Assembly (NCBI GenBank): GCA_023419535.1
Contig: JAEZXX010000023.1
Location: 62,001-126,000 of the forward strand
Length of the DNA stretch: 64,000 bases
Direction of reading: 5' to 3'
DNA from: Pseudomonadota bacterium
GTDB lineage: Bacteria; Pseudomonadota; Alphaproteobacteria; Rhizobiales; Rhizobiaceae
Shown: positions 35,245 through 43,869 of the stretch, piece after piece
Numbering within the stretch: position 1 is the first letter of the stretch
Layout of the letters: each line of letters begins with the position of its first letter
Program-made: the position numbers and the translations under genes
The notes under the pieces: generated by a model
The model's input: only the letters and a program-made list of their open reading frames with translations
Databases searched by the model: none
Told to the model about the DNA's origin: nothing

Positions 35245-35327
35245 CACCTGCCGATCCGCCGGATACCGAGCGGCACAATTCCTGTCCGGGAGAGCGCCCC
35301 CCGCGCCCGTTCGAAAGGAAGTCTCCG

Positions 35328-36131
35328 ATGCTCCGCCTTCTCCTCGCTCTCCTCGCCGCGTCCGCCCTGCCGGGCATCGCGCTCGCCGATGGTCTCACGA
35401 TCGGCGTGACGCCCGGCGCGCTCGCCGATTCCGTGGAGGTCGCGGCGGCGGAAGCGCGTGCCGCCGGCCTCGACGTCACGGTCGTCGAGTTCAGCGACTG
35501 GACGACGCCCAACGTCGCCCTGGCCTCCGGCGACCTCGATCTCAACTACTTCCAGCACAAGGCCTTCCTCGACAACGCGGTCGCCGAGACGGGGTTCGGG
35601 CTGGCCGACGTCGGCCTCGGCCTCCTCCCCAACATCGGCCTCTACTCGGCGAAGGTGGATCGGCTCGACGAGCTTGCCGACGGCGCGAGGGTGGGCATCG
35701 CCAGCGATCCGGTGAACGGAGGACGCGGCCTTCTCCTGCTCCAGCAGGCCGGTCTTCTGGCGCTGCGCGAGGGTGTCGGGGCGCAGGGCACCCTCGACGA
35801 CGTCGTCGACAATCCGAAAGACCTTGAGATCGTCGAGATCGAAGGCCCGCAGCTCGTCCGGGCGCTCGAGGACGTGGATCTCGCGCAGGGATATCCCGCC
35901 CATTACGTCAACGCCGGTCAGGCCGAGCGCGCCGGCGCGGCGCTTCTCTATTCCGGCATCGGCGATCTCGACTTCGCCATCCGCTTCGTCTCGCGGACCG
36001 ACAATGCCGACGACCCGGAGATCGCCCGCTTCGTCGATCTCTACCAGTCCTCGCAGGCCGTGCGCGACGAGATCCACCAGTCCTACGCCGAGAACGACAG
36101 CCTCTACAGCCTGCCCTGGCTGACCAACTGA
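35328..36131 (+). CDS. MetQ/NlpA-family substrate-binding protein
   Basis: A 267-residue NlpA-family binding protein with a Sec signal (about 1-20, ending PGIALA-D) and no lipobox cysteine. The body has ADSVEVAAAEARAAGLDVTV, EFSDWTTPNVALASGDLDLNYFQH and LLLLQQAGLLALREGVG. ATG 35328 follows AAAGGAAG. It is the first gene of the rightward operon with a second metQ, metN and metI. Ligand is methionine, a sulfoxide, or another organosulfur compound; sequence does not decide. Confidence 0.85.
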   Translation: MLRLLLALLAASALPGIALADGLTIGVTPGALADSVEVAAAEARAAGLDVTVVEFSDWTTPNVALASGDLDLNYFQHKAFLDNAVAETGFGLADVGLGLLPNIGLYSAKVDRLDELADGARVGIASDPVNGGRGLLLLQQAGLLALREGVGAQGTLDDVVDNPKDLEIVEIEGPQLVRALEDVDLAQGYPAHYVNAGQAERAGAALLYSGIGDLDFAIRFVSRTDNADDPEIARFVDLYQSSQAVRDEIHQSYAENDSLYSLPWLTN

Positions 36132-36162
36132 TCCTCCCGCCCCCGCCTCCGGAGCCCACCCG

Positions 36163-36960
36163 ATGAAGACCCTCCTCCTCGCCCTCGCCGCCAGCGTGGC
36201 GCTGGCCTCACCCTCGCTCGCCGCGAACTTCAAGATCGGCGTCGTCCCCGGCGCTTACGGCGACAGCGTCTCGAAGGCCGCCGAGATCGCGGCCTCGCAG
36301 GGCCTCGACGTGGAGGTGATCGAGTTCACCGACTGGACGACGCCGAACGTGGCGCTTGAGGCAGGCGACATCGACGTGAACTACTTCCAGCACAAGCCCT
36401 TCCTCGACAACGCCTCGAAGGAGCGCGGCTACGCGTTCGCCGAGGCGGGCGTCGGCACGCTCGCGAACCTCGGGCTCTACTCGCTCAAGCACGCGTCCTT
36501 CGACGACATTCCCGAAGGCGGCACGGTCGCCATCCCGAACGATCCGGTGAACCAGGGCCGCTCGCTCCTGCTCCTGGAGCGCGCCGGGCTGATCGAACTG
36601 CGCGAGGGCGTCGGCTTCCTCGGCACGCTCGACGACATCGAGGCGAATCCGCGCGACCTTTCCTTCTCGGAGGTCGAGGGACCGCAGCTGGCGCGCGTCA
36701 CGCCCGACGTCGACCTCGCGCTCGGCTATCCGCACTTCATCGTCGCCTCGGGCACCTTCGACGCCTCCGGCGGCCTCCTCTATTCGGGCGTCGAGGACCG
36801 CCAGTTCGCAATCCGCTTCGTCACCCGCGCCGAGGATGCCGAGCGCGAGGACATCCGACGCTTCATCGACATCTACCAGACGTCGCCGGAGGTGCAGGCG
36901 GTGATCGCCCACGCCTTCAACGACGATCCGAAGCTCTACGTCGCGGCGTGGCAGGAGTGA
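36163..36960 (+). CDS. MetQ/NlpA-family substrate-binding protein, tandem paralogue
   Basis: A 265-residue protein very similar to the one encoded just upstream (EFTDWTTPNVALEAGDIDVNYFQH, LLLLERAGLIELREGVGFLGTLDD), hence a tandem duplicate. A Sec signal of about 20 residues (ending PSLA-ANF) lacks a lipobox cysteine. It lies 31 bp after the first copy and 8 bp before the metN start. Two soluble binding proteins for one transporter suggest two ligands or affinity classes. Confidence 0.85.
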   Translation: MKTLLLALAASVALASPSLAANFKIGVVPGAYGDSVSKAAEIAASQGLDVEVIEFTDWTTPNVALEAGDIDVNYFQHKPFLDNASKERGYAFAEAGVGTLANLGLYSLKHASFDDIPEGGTVAIPNDPVNQGRSLLLLERAGLIELREGVGFLGTLDDIEANPRDLSFSEVEGPQLARVTPDVDLALGYPHFIVASGTFDASGGLLYSGVEDRQFAIRFVTRAEDAEREDIRRFIDIYQTSPEVQAVIAHAFNDDPKLYVAAWQE

Positions 36961-36968
36961 GAGGCGCC

Positions 36969-38126
36969 ATGATCGGCTTCACCATGGCCTTCGACCGGCG
37001 CGTGCTCGAAGCGCTGTCCGGGCAACCCTCGCAGACGGTCGATGCCCGGCGCAGGCGCGCCGACAGCATCGGCGCGGAACCCGCCGCCGGGTCCGGCACC
37101 GTGCGCCTTCTCGGCGTCGAGAAGACCTACGAGGCGGCGAGCGGCCCGGTGACGGCCCTTCGGGGGATCGACCTCTCGATCCGATCGGGCAGCGTCCATG
37201 GCATCATCGGCCGCTCGGGCGCCGGCAAGTCGACGCTGATCCGCCTGCTCAACCGCCTGGAGGAGCCTACCGCCGGACAGGTGCTGGTCGACGACGAGGA
37301 CATTTCCGGGCTCGATACCGCCGGTCTCCTGGCGCTGCGCCGGCGCGTCGGCATGATCTTCCAGCACTTCAATCTTCTCTCCGCCAAGACCGTCTTCGAC
37401 AACGTCGCGTTGCCGCTCGTCGTCGCGGGCGTTTCGAAGCCGGAGATCGAGCGCCGCGTGACGGAAGCCCTCCTGCTCGTCGGCCTGTCCGACAAGCATC
37501 GAGCCTATCCCTCGCGCCTCTCGGGCGGGCAGAAGCAGCGCGTGGGTATCGCCCGCGCCCTCGTCACCGGACCGCAGATCCTTCTCTGCGACGAGGCGAC
37601 CTCCGCGCTCGATCCCGAGACGACGCTTTCGATCCTCAAGCTCCTGAAGGACATCAACCGCCGCCTCGGCCTGACCATCGTCCTGATCACCCACGAGATG
37701 AGCGTCATCCGCGAGATCTGCGACGAAGTCGTCGTCCTGGAGGACGGCCGGATCGCCGAAAGCGGCCCGGTGTGGCAGGTGTTCGGCCATCCGCAGGCGG
37801 ACGCGACGCGCGCGCTTCTGGCTCCGCTCACACGCGGCCTGCCGGAGGACGTCGCCGACCGCCTGCGGCCCGAGCGCGTCGGTGCGGACGACGAGGCGGT
37901 GGTCGAACTGCACTTCACGGGCGAAAGCGGCGAGCCGGACCTGACGCAGATCGCGCGCACGCTCGACAAGCCGCTGCGCCTCCTCCACGCCGGCGTCGAC
38001 CGGGTGCAGGGGCGCACGCACGGCCGCCTGCTGGTCGCGGCCCGCGGCCTCGTCCCCGATCCACGGACCTTCGAAGGTCTGGCACAGGAAGCGAAGGTGA
38101 TCGGCTATGTCGCCCGCAATGCTTGA
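36969..38126 (+). CDS. metN: MetN-type ABC transporter ATPase
   Basis: A 385-residue ATPase of the methionine uptake family. It has Walker A GRSGAGKST (81-89), signature LSGGQKQRVGIARAL, Walker B ILLCDEATSALDPE and a C-terminal NIL/ACT-like domain (about 290-375) that in MetN senses ligand in the cytoplasm. An N-terminal tail of about 45 residues before the ABC domain is longer than usual. ATG 36969 is chosen; a GTG at 36948 inside the previous gene is possible, and a later ATG at 36984 would shorten the tail. It overlaps metI by 20 bp. Confidence 0.87.
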   Translation: MIGFTMAFDRRVLEALSGQPSQTVDARRRRADSIGAEPAAGSGTVRLLGVEKTYEAASGPVTALRGIDLSIRSGSVHGIIGRSGAGKSTLIRLLNRLEEPTAGQVLVDDEDISGLDTAGLLALRRRVGMIFQHFNLLSAKTVFDNVALPLVVAGVSKPEIERRVTEALLLVGLSDKHRAYPSRLSGGQKQRVGIARALVTGPQILLCDEATSALDPETTLSILKLLKDINRRLGLTIVLITHEMSVIREICDEVVVLEDGRIAESGPVWQVFGHPQADATRALLAPLTRGLPEDVADRLRPERVGADDEAVVELHFTGESGEPDLTQIARTLDKPLRLLHAGVDRVQGRTHGRLLVAARGLVPDPRTFEGLAQEAKVIGYVARNA

Positions 38127-38760
38127 GCGCCTCTGGCAGGCCTTTCTCGACACCGTCACGATGGTGTCCGTCTCGGCCGGATTCGCCGTCCTCTTCGGCA
38201 TCCCGCTCGCCGTCCTCCTCGTCGTGTCCTCGCCGGGCGGCATTCTCCAGGCACCCCGGCTGAACGCCGTGATCGGCGCCGTCGTAAACGGTTTCCGGGC
38301 GACGCCCTTCATCGTCCTCCTCGTCGCGCTCATCCCGCTGACACGGCTGATCGCCGGCACGACGATCGGCGTCTGGGCGGCCATCGTGCCGCTGTCGATC
38401 TCGGCCACGCCCTTCTTCGCCCGAATCGCCGAGGTGAGCCTGCGCGAGGTCGACAAGGGCCTCGTCGAAGCCGCCCAGGCAATCGGCTGCAACCGCTGGG
38501 ACATTGTCCGCCACGTCTACCTGCCCGAGGCGCTGCCGGGCATCGTCGGCGGCTTCACCATCACCGTCGTCACCATGATCGGCGCCTCGGCGATGGCTGG
38601 CGCGGTCGGGGCCGGCGGGCTGGGCGACCTCGCCATCCGCTACGGCTACCAGCGTTTCGACACCCAGGTGATGCTGATGGTGATCGCGGTCCTGATCGCC
38701 CTCGTGATGAGCGTCCAGTTCGTCGGCGACCGCGCGGTACGCGCGCTGCGCTCGCGGTAG
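38107..38760 (+). CDS. metI: MetI-type ABC transporter permease
   Basis: A 217-residue permease with five hydrophobic segments, typical MetI length. It carries NGFRATPFIVLLVALIPLTR, an EAA loop VEAAQAIGCNRWDIVRHVYLPEA and GAVGAGGLGDLAIRYGYQRF, all classic MetI signatures. The start lies 20 bp inside metN (a second ATG at 38119 would shorten the overlap). It is followed 9 bp later by the first SfnB-type gene, so sulfur uptake and oxidation are in one operon. Confidence 0.88.
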   Translation: MSPAMLERLWQAFLDTVTMVSVSAGFAVLFGIPLAVLLVVSSPGGILQAPRLNAVIGAVVNGFRATPFIVLLVALIPLTRLIAGTTIGVWAAIVPLSISATPFFARIAEVSLREVDKGLVEAAQAIGCNRWDIVRHVYLPEALPGIVGGFTITVVTMIGASAMAGAVGAGGLGDLAIRYGYQRFDTQVMLMVIAVLIALVMSVQFVGDRAVRALRSR

Positions 38761-38769
38761 GAGACGGTC

Positions 38770-39981
38770 ATGACCGAAGGTCGGCCCCTTCCGCCGCGCC
38801 CGCCCCGCCGCCTGGAAAGCCCGCTGGAAGCGGTCGAGGCGGCCCGCGATCTCGCCGCCCGGTTCCGCGAGGGCGCGGGACGACGGCACCGGGAGCGTGA
38901 ACTGCCCTTCGACGAGGTCGAGCGCTATACCGAAAGCGGCCTCGGCTCGATTACGGTGCCGCGCGCCTATGGAGGACCGGAACTGCCGCTGGAGGCGGTC
39001 GTGGAGGTCTTCGAGATCATCTCGGCGGCCGACGGCTCGCTCGGGCAGATCCCGCAGAACCAGTTCGGCGTCGTGGCTCTCCTGAAGGATTTCGCAACGC
39101 CCGAGCAGAAGGCGCGCTTCTTCGGCGACATCCTCGCCGGCCATCGGATCGGCAATGCCGGGCCGGAGAAAGGCCGCAGGGCCGTGACGCACAACGAGAC
39201 GCGGCTGAGGCGCGAGGGCCGGCGCCTGGTCCTGACCGGCGAGCGCTTCTATTCGACGGGCGCGATCTTCGCCCACTGGATCCCGACCCGCGCCAACGAC
39301 GACGACGGGCGCCCCGTCCAGGTCTGGGTCCGGCGCGATGCCGAAGGCGTCACCGTCCTCGACGACTGGCGCTCTTTCGGGCAGCGCACCACGGCGAGCG
39401 GTACGGTGCTGTTCGATCAGGTCGAAATCGCCGAAGAAGACGTCCTGCCGGTCTGGCAGTTCGCCACAAAAGCAGGCCTCGCGGGCCCGATCTCCCAACT
39501 CGTCCAGGCGGCCATCGATTCCGGAATCGCGATCGAGGCGTTGAAGGACGCCGGCGCATTCGTTCGGGAACGCGCGCGGCCCTGGATGGATTCCGGGGTC
39601 GCCGCGGCCCACGACGACCCGACGATCGTCCACGAGTTCGGCCGCCTGCACGCCGATCTTCATGCGGCGCAGGAGCTTCTGCGCGAAGCCGCCCGCACGA
39701 TCGACCGCATCGCTTCGAGGCCCGTGACGGACGAGACGAGCGCCGCGGCCTCCGTGGCCGTGGCCGAAGCCAAGGTCGCCACGACGAGGATCGCGCTCGA
39801 CGCCGCCGAGACCCTCTTCGACGTCGCGGGCTCGTCCGCAACGCGCGCCGGGCACGATCTCGACCGGCACTGGCGCAACGCCCGTGTCCACACGCTGCAC
39901 GACCCGGTGCGATGGAAACTCCACCTTCTCGGGAATCACGCCCTGAACGGCGTCCTGCCCGCCCGCCACCAGTGGAACTGA
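38770..39981 (+). CDS. SfnB/DszC-like acyl-CoA-dehydrogenase-fold flavin monooxygenase
   Basis: A 403-residue protein of the acyl-CoA dehydrogenase superfamily, SfnB sulfur-acquisition group. Markers are SITVPRAYGGPELPLEAVVE, SAADGSLGQIPQNQF and the C-terminal HTLHDPVRWKLHLLGNHALNG. Relatives such as DszC use FMNH2 and oxygen to add oxygen to sulfur or help desulfurisation. The N terminus is arginine- and proline-rich. ATG 38770 follows TAGGAGACGG. It lies two bases before the ATG of a paralogue. Confidence 0.83.
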   Translation: MTEGRPLPPRPPRRLESPLEAVEAARDLAARFREGAGRRHRERELPFDEVERYTESGLGSITVPRAYGGPELPLEAVVEVFEIISAADGSLGQIPQNQFGVVALLKDFATPEQKARFFGDILAGHRIGNAGPEKGRRAVTHNETRLRREGRRLVLTGERFYSTGAIFAHWIPTRANDDDGRPVQVWVRRDAEGVTVLDDWRSFGQRTTASGTVLFDQVEIAEEDVLPVWQFATKAGLAGPISQLVQAAIDSGIAIEALKDAGAFVRERARPWMDSGVAAAHDDPTIVHEFGRLHADLHAAQELLREAARTIDRIASRPVTDETSAAASVAVAEAKVATTRIALDAAETLFDVAGSSATRAGHDLDRHWRNARVHTLHDPVRWKLHLLGNHALNGVLPARHQWN

Positions 39982-39983
39982 CG

Positions 39984-41225
39984 ATGTCGCTCGCCAAGGC
40001 CGCACCCGACGACGGGTTGCCCGTCGCCGCACCCATCCCGAAGGCCGCCGTTCTGCCCGGAGAGGCGGAGGTCTCCTCGATGGTCCGCCGGCTGGCGGAG
40101 GAGATCGCGCCTGGTGCCGCTGCGCGCGATCTCGAACGCCGGCTGCCATGGGCCGAACTCGACGCCCTGGCACGCGCCGGGTTCAACTCGATCACCGTCC
40201 CGAAGGCCTATGGCGGCCCCGGTGTGTCCCCGGCGACGCTCGCCCGTGCGATCGCGGACCTCTCGGCGGCCGACGGCTCGATCGGTCAGATTCCCCAGAA
40301 CCACTTCTATGCGCTGGAGGTTCTGCGCATCGGCGGGACCGAGGACCAGAAACGCTTCTTCTACGGGCGAGCGCTCGCCGGCGAGCGCTTCGGCAACGCG
40401 CTCGCCGAGATCGGGCGGCGCGACTTCAAGCGCACCACGCGGCTGTCGCGCGAGGGCGCCCGTTGGCACGTCGACGGACGCAAGTTCTACTGCACCGGCG
40501 CGATCTACGCGCATTGGATCCCCACGCTCGCGGTCGCCGAGGACGACGGCCGCGAGGTCTCGTATCTCGTCTTCGTGCCGCGCACATCGCCGGGCGTCAC
40601 GATCGTCGACGACTGGGACGGTTTCGGGCAGCGCGTCACGGGCAGCGGCACGGTCACCTTCGAGGGCGTTCCCGTCGAGCCGGCCTGGGTCGTGCCGTTC
40701 TCGGCCTCCTTCGAGCGCCCGACGACGATCGGGCCCTTCGCCCAGCTGATGCATGCGGCCATCGACCTCGGCATCGGCGAAGGCGCCTATCGCGAGACGC
40801 TGCACTTCCTGCGCGACCGCGCGCGCCCCTGGATCGACGCGAAGGTCGAGCGCGCCAGCGACGATCCGCTGACGCTCGCGTATCTCGGCGAGGTGCACGT
40901 CGCCTTGCGGGCGGCGGACGCGCTCCTCGGCCGGGCCGGCCGCTCCGTGGCCGCCGCGCAGGAGGCCCCGGACGAGGACAGCGTCGCGGCGGCTTCGATC
41001 GCGGTGGCGGAAGCTCGCATTCATACGACCAAAGCCGGGCTGCTGGCGTCCAATCGGCTGCACGAGCTCTCCGGCACCTCCTCCACCATGGAGGCGGACG
41101 ATCTCGATCGCTATTGGCGCAACGTGCGCACCCACACACTGCACGATCCGGTGCGCTGGAAGTATCAGGCCGTCGGACAGTATCATCTGAACGGGCGTCG
41201 GCCTTCGCGCCACGGCGCCCTGTGA
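39984..41225 (+). CDS. SfnB/DszC-like acyl-CoA-dehydrogenase-fold flavin monooxygenase, tandem paralogue
   Basis: A 413-residue paralogue of the preceding protein: SITVPKAYGGPGVSP, SAADGSIGQIPQNHF and HTLHDPVRWKYQAVGQYHLNG. The shared C-terminal motif and gene adjacency (two bases apart) indicate tandem duplication with divergence. It probably acts with the DszA/NtaA-type enzyme encoded next, which recalls the DszC-DszA pairing in dibenzothiophene desulfurisation, although that substrate is not implied. Confidence 0.83.
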   Translation: MSLAKAAPDDGLPVAAPIPKAAVLPGEAEVSSMVRRLAEEIAPGAAARDLERRLPWAELDALARAGFNSITVPKAYGGPGVSPATLARAIADLSAADGSIGQIPQNHFYALEVLRIGGTEDQKRFFYGRALAGERFGNALAEIGRRDFKRTTRLSREGARWHVDGRKFYCTGAIYAHWIPTLAVAEDDGREVSYLVFVPRTSPGVTIVDDWDGFGQRVTGSGTVTFEGVPVEPAWVVPFSASFERPTTIGPFAQLMHAAIDLGIGEGAYRETLHFLRDRARPWIDAKVERASDDPLTLAYLGEVHVALRAADALLGRAGRSVAAAQEAPDEDSVAAASIAVAEARIHTTKAGLLASNRLHELSGTSSTMEADDLDRYWRNVRTHTLHDPVRWKYQAVGQYHLNGRRPSRHGAL

Positions 41226-41236
41226 GGACGCGCGCC

Positions 41237-42592
41237 ATGGCCAAGCCGATCCTTCTCAACGCCTTTTCGATGAACTGCGTCGGGCACATCAACCACGGCC
41301 TCTGGACGCATCCGCGCGATCGGAGCGCGCACTACACGCGCCTCGATCACTGGACGGACCTGGCGAAGACGTTGGAGGGCGGCCTCTTCGACGGGCTGTT
41401 CCTCGCCGATATCGTCGGGGTCTACGACGTCTATGGCGGAGGCGTCGACGTGACGCTCCGGGAATCGATCCAGCTCCCCGTGAACGACGCCTTGCTGCTC
41501 GTGCCCGCCATGGCGGCAGCGACGACCCATCTGGGCTTCGGCGTCACCGTGAACATCAACGTCGAGCACCCCTACACCTTCGCCCGTCGCCTCTCGACGC
41601 TCGACCATCTGACGAACGGACGCCTCGGCTGGAACATCGTCACCGGTTATCTCGACAGCGCCGCACGCGGCGTCGGGCGGGACGCGCAGGCCGAGCACGA
41701 TGCCCGATACGATCAGGCCGACGACTTCCTCGCGCTCGCTCGCAGGCTCTGGGAGGAGAGCTGGGACGACGACGCGGTCGTGCGCGATGCCCGCCGGCGG
41801 GTCTACGCCGATCCTGCGAAGGTGCGACCGGTGCACCACGACGGCCCGTTCTACCGGGCAGACGGATACCACCTCGCCGAACCTTCGCCGCAACGCACCC
41901 CGGTGATCTTCCAGGCGGGCTCTTCGGGCCGGGGTCTGCGCTTTGCAGCGGCGAACGCCGAATGCGTCTTCATCGCCGCCTCGGACAAGGCCCGGGCGCG
42001 CCAGCTCTCGCGCCAGATCCGCGCCGCCGTCGCCGCGGCCGGGCGAGACCCGCATTCGGTGAAGATCTTCGTCGGCATCACGGTGGTGGCGGCCGAGAGC
42101 GAGGCCGCCGCCCACGAGCGTCATGCCGAATACCTTTCCTATGCCAGTCCCGAGGCCGGGCTCGCTCACTTCGCCGCGTCCACCGGGATCGACTTCCGGC
42201 GCTTCGATCTCGACGAGCCCATCGCCTACGGTCCCTCCAACGCCATCCAGTCGGCGACAAAGCTCGCCGAAGAGAAGCGCTGGACAAAGCGCCAGCTCCT
42301 CTCCGAACTGGCGCTCGGCGGACGCTACGCCGCCATCGTCGGCGACGGCGCGCAGGTGGCCGACGAACTCGTGTCGTGGATCGACGACGGCGAGATCGAC
42401 GGCTTCAACCTCGCCCGGACCGTGGTTCCCGAATGTTTCGAGGAGTTCGTCCGCCTCGTCGTGCCGGAACTCCAGGCGCGCGGCCGGTACAAGACCGCCT
42501 ATGCCCCCGGCACGCTGCGCCACAAGCTGTTCGGCGCCGGCGACCGTCGCCTCCCGAACGTCTCGCCGCAGGGCGCGCTCGCCTCCGGTTGA
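41237..42592 (+). CDS. NtaA/DszA-family FMNH2-dependent monooxygenase
   Basis: A 451-residue LLM monooxygenase strongly resembling DszA in layout: GLWTHPRDRSAHYTRLDHW, GGLFDGLFLADIVGVYDVYG, EHPYTFARRLSTLDHLTNGR, LGWNIVTGYLDSAARG and LWEESWDDDAVVRDA. DszA converts a sulfone to a sulfinate. Placed after two SfnB/DszC-like genes, it likely oxidises the product of one of them. ATG 41237 has GAGGACGCG upstream; a GTG at 41222 is a weaker alternative. It meets ssuD tail to tail across 20 bp. Confidence 0.86.
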   Translation: MAKPILLNAFSMNCVGHINHGLWTHPRDRSAHYTRLDHWTDLAKTLEGGLFDGLFLADIVGVYDVYGGGVDVTLRESIQLPVNDALLLVPAMAAATTHLGFGVTVNINVEHPYTFARRLSTLDHLTNGRLGWNIVTGYLDSAARGVGRDAQAEHDARYDQADDFLALARRLWEESWDDDAVVRDARRRVYADPAKVRPVHHDGPFYRADGYHLAEPSPQRTPVIFQAGSSGRGLRFAAANAECVFIAASDKARARQLSRQIRAAVAAAGRDPHSVKIFVGITVVAAESEAAAHERHAEYLSYASPEAGLAHFAASTGIDFRRFDLDEPIAYGPSNAIQSATKLAEEKRWTKRQLLSELALGGRYAAIVGDGAQVADELVSWIDDGEIDGFNLARTVVPECFEEFVRLVVPELQARGRYKTAYAPGTLRHKLFGAGDRRLPNVSPQGALASG

Positions 42593-42612
42593 CGCTCGAT
42601 GGCGGCAGCGCG

Positions 42613-43788
42613 TCAGGAGGCCGAGGCGGCCTTCGCTCCCGGCCGTTGCGATCCCGCGATCGTCTCGCCGAACGGCCCGGTGTTCAGGGAAGCGACCCGT
42701 GCAGGCAGTTCGTGGTCGAGGGGGAGCTTCGGCAGGACCTGCTCGCCGAAGGCGTAGGCCTCCTCCAGATGCGGGTAGCCGGAGAGGATGAAGGTGTCGA
42801 TGCCGAGGCGGCGGTACTCGTCGATCCGCTCGGCGACCGTATCCGCGTCGCCGACGAGGGCCGTGCCGGCGCCCCCCCGGACGAGCCCGACGCCGGCCCA
42901 GAGATTGGGGCTGATCTCCAGCTTCGTCCGGTCGCCTCCATGGAGGGCGCTCATGCGCGCCTGACCGACCGAATCCATTCGGGCGAAGATCGACTGGGCC
43001 GAAGCGATGGTCGCGTCGTCGAGATGGCTGATCAGTTCCTCGGCCGCTTCCCAGGCCTTCTCGTTCGTGCGACGGACGATCACGTGGAGGCGGATGCCGA
43101 AGGAGACGTCGCGGCCCTCCTTCGCAGCCGCCTCGCGAACCACGTCCAGCTTCTGCGCGACGGCCGCCGGCGGCTCGCCCCAGGTCAGATACTTATCGAC
43201 GGTGCGCGCGGCGACCGCGATGCCGGCCTCCGACGATCCTCCGAAATAGAGCGGCGGGTGGGGCGTCTGGTGCGGTGGGAACAGGAGCCGGCCGTCGGCG
43301 ATCCTGAAATGCTTGCCCGTGTGCTCGACCGTTTCGCCGCGCAGCACCGCCGTGTAGATGTTCAGGAACTCCTCGGTCACCTCGTAGCGCTCGGAATGGT
43401 CGAGGAAGATTCCGTCGCCGCCGTTCTCCACCGGGTCGCCGCCGGTCACGACGTTGATCAGGAGACGGCCGTCGGAGAACCGGTCGAGCGTCGCGGTCAT
43501 GCGCGCGGCCAGCGTCGGCGATTGCAGGCCGGGCCGCACGGCGACGAGGAAGCGCAGCCGCTCGGTGACGGGAACGAGCGCCGAGGCCGTGACCCAGGAA
43601 TCCTCGCAGGAGCGGCCCGTCGGCAGCAGCGCGCCGTAGAAGCCGAGCTGGTCGGCGGCTTTCGCGATCTGCGTCAGATACGGCAGGTCCACGGACCGTC
43701 CGCCCTCGCTCGTGCCGAGATAGCGGCTGTCGCCGTGGGTCGGCAAGAACCACAAGACCTTGATGCGCTCGGGGGCGTTCCTGCTCAC
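42613..43788 (-). CDS. ssuD: FMNH2-dependent alkanesulfonate monooxygenase (SsuD)
   Basis: A 391-residue LLM enzyme with the SsuD signatures KVLWFLPTHGDSRYL, LPTGRSCEDSWVTASAL, NVVTGGDPVENGGDG, FGGSSEAGIAVAA and RLHVIVRRTNEKAW. SsuD cleaves alkanesulfonates to aldehyde and sulfite. The start is taken as GTG 43788, preceded by GAGGAGAAGG; the frame is open to 43866 but that would place the ribosome site internally. It is divergent from two ssu transporters and alone on its strand, sharing the intergenic dyad site 4. Confidence 0.9.
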   Translation of the reverse strand: MSRNAPERIKVLWFLPTHGDSRYLGTSEGGRSVDLPYLTQIAKAADQLGFYGALLPTGRSCEDSWVTASALVPVTERLRFLVAVRPGLQSPTLAARMTATLDRFSDGRLLINVVTGGDPVENGGDGIFLDHSERYEVTEEFLNIYTAVLRGETVEHTGKHFRIADGRLLFPPHQTPHPPLYFGGSSEAGIAVAARTVDKYLTWGEPPAAVAQKLDVVREAAAKEGRDVSFGIRLHVIVRRTNEKAWEAAEELISHLDDATIASAQSIFARMDSVGQARMSALHGGDRTKLEISPNLWAGVGLVRGGAGTALVGDADTVAERIDEYRRLGIDTFILSGYPHLEEAYAFGEQVLPKLPLDHELPARVASLNTGPFGETIAGSQRPGAKAASAS

Positions 43789-43869
43789 GGCCTTCTCCTC
43801 GATCGCGACGGCGTCGGTTCCGATTACCGCCGGCGCCGCGCCGCGCCGAGGCAAGAAATGCCCCAACAG

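Larger units (their letters stand above)
34810..35327. other. 518-bp divergent intergenic region between two metQ-like genes
   Basis: This is the longest gap in the window. It holds two dyad sites (34905-34921 and 35072-35088), an A+T-richer stretch around 35055-35100 that suits a promoter, and three consecutive stem-loops (35172-35244) in the leader of the rightward gene. I see no credible coding sequence, tRNA or known riboswitch motif in it. Confidence 0.6.

Noticed and set aside
37915..40173. Open frame of about 750 codons on the minus strand opposite metN-metI-sfnB
   Set aside because: It is the antisense shadow of well-supported genes in GC-rich DNA; its translation is arginine- and aspartate-rich low-complexity sequence with no recognisable domain.
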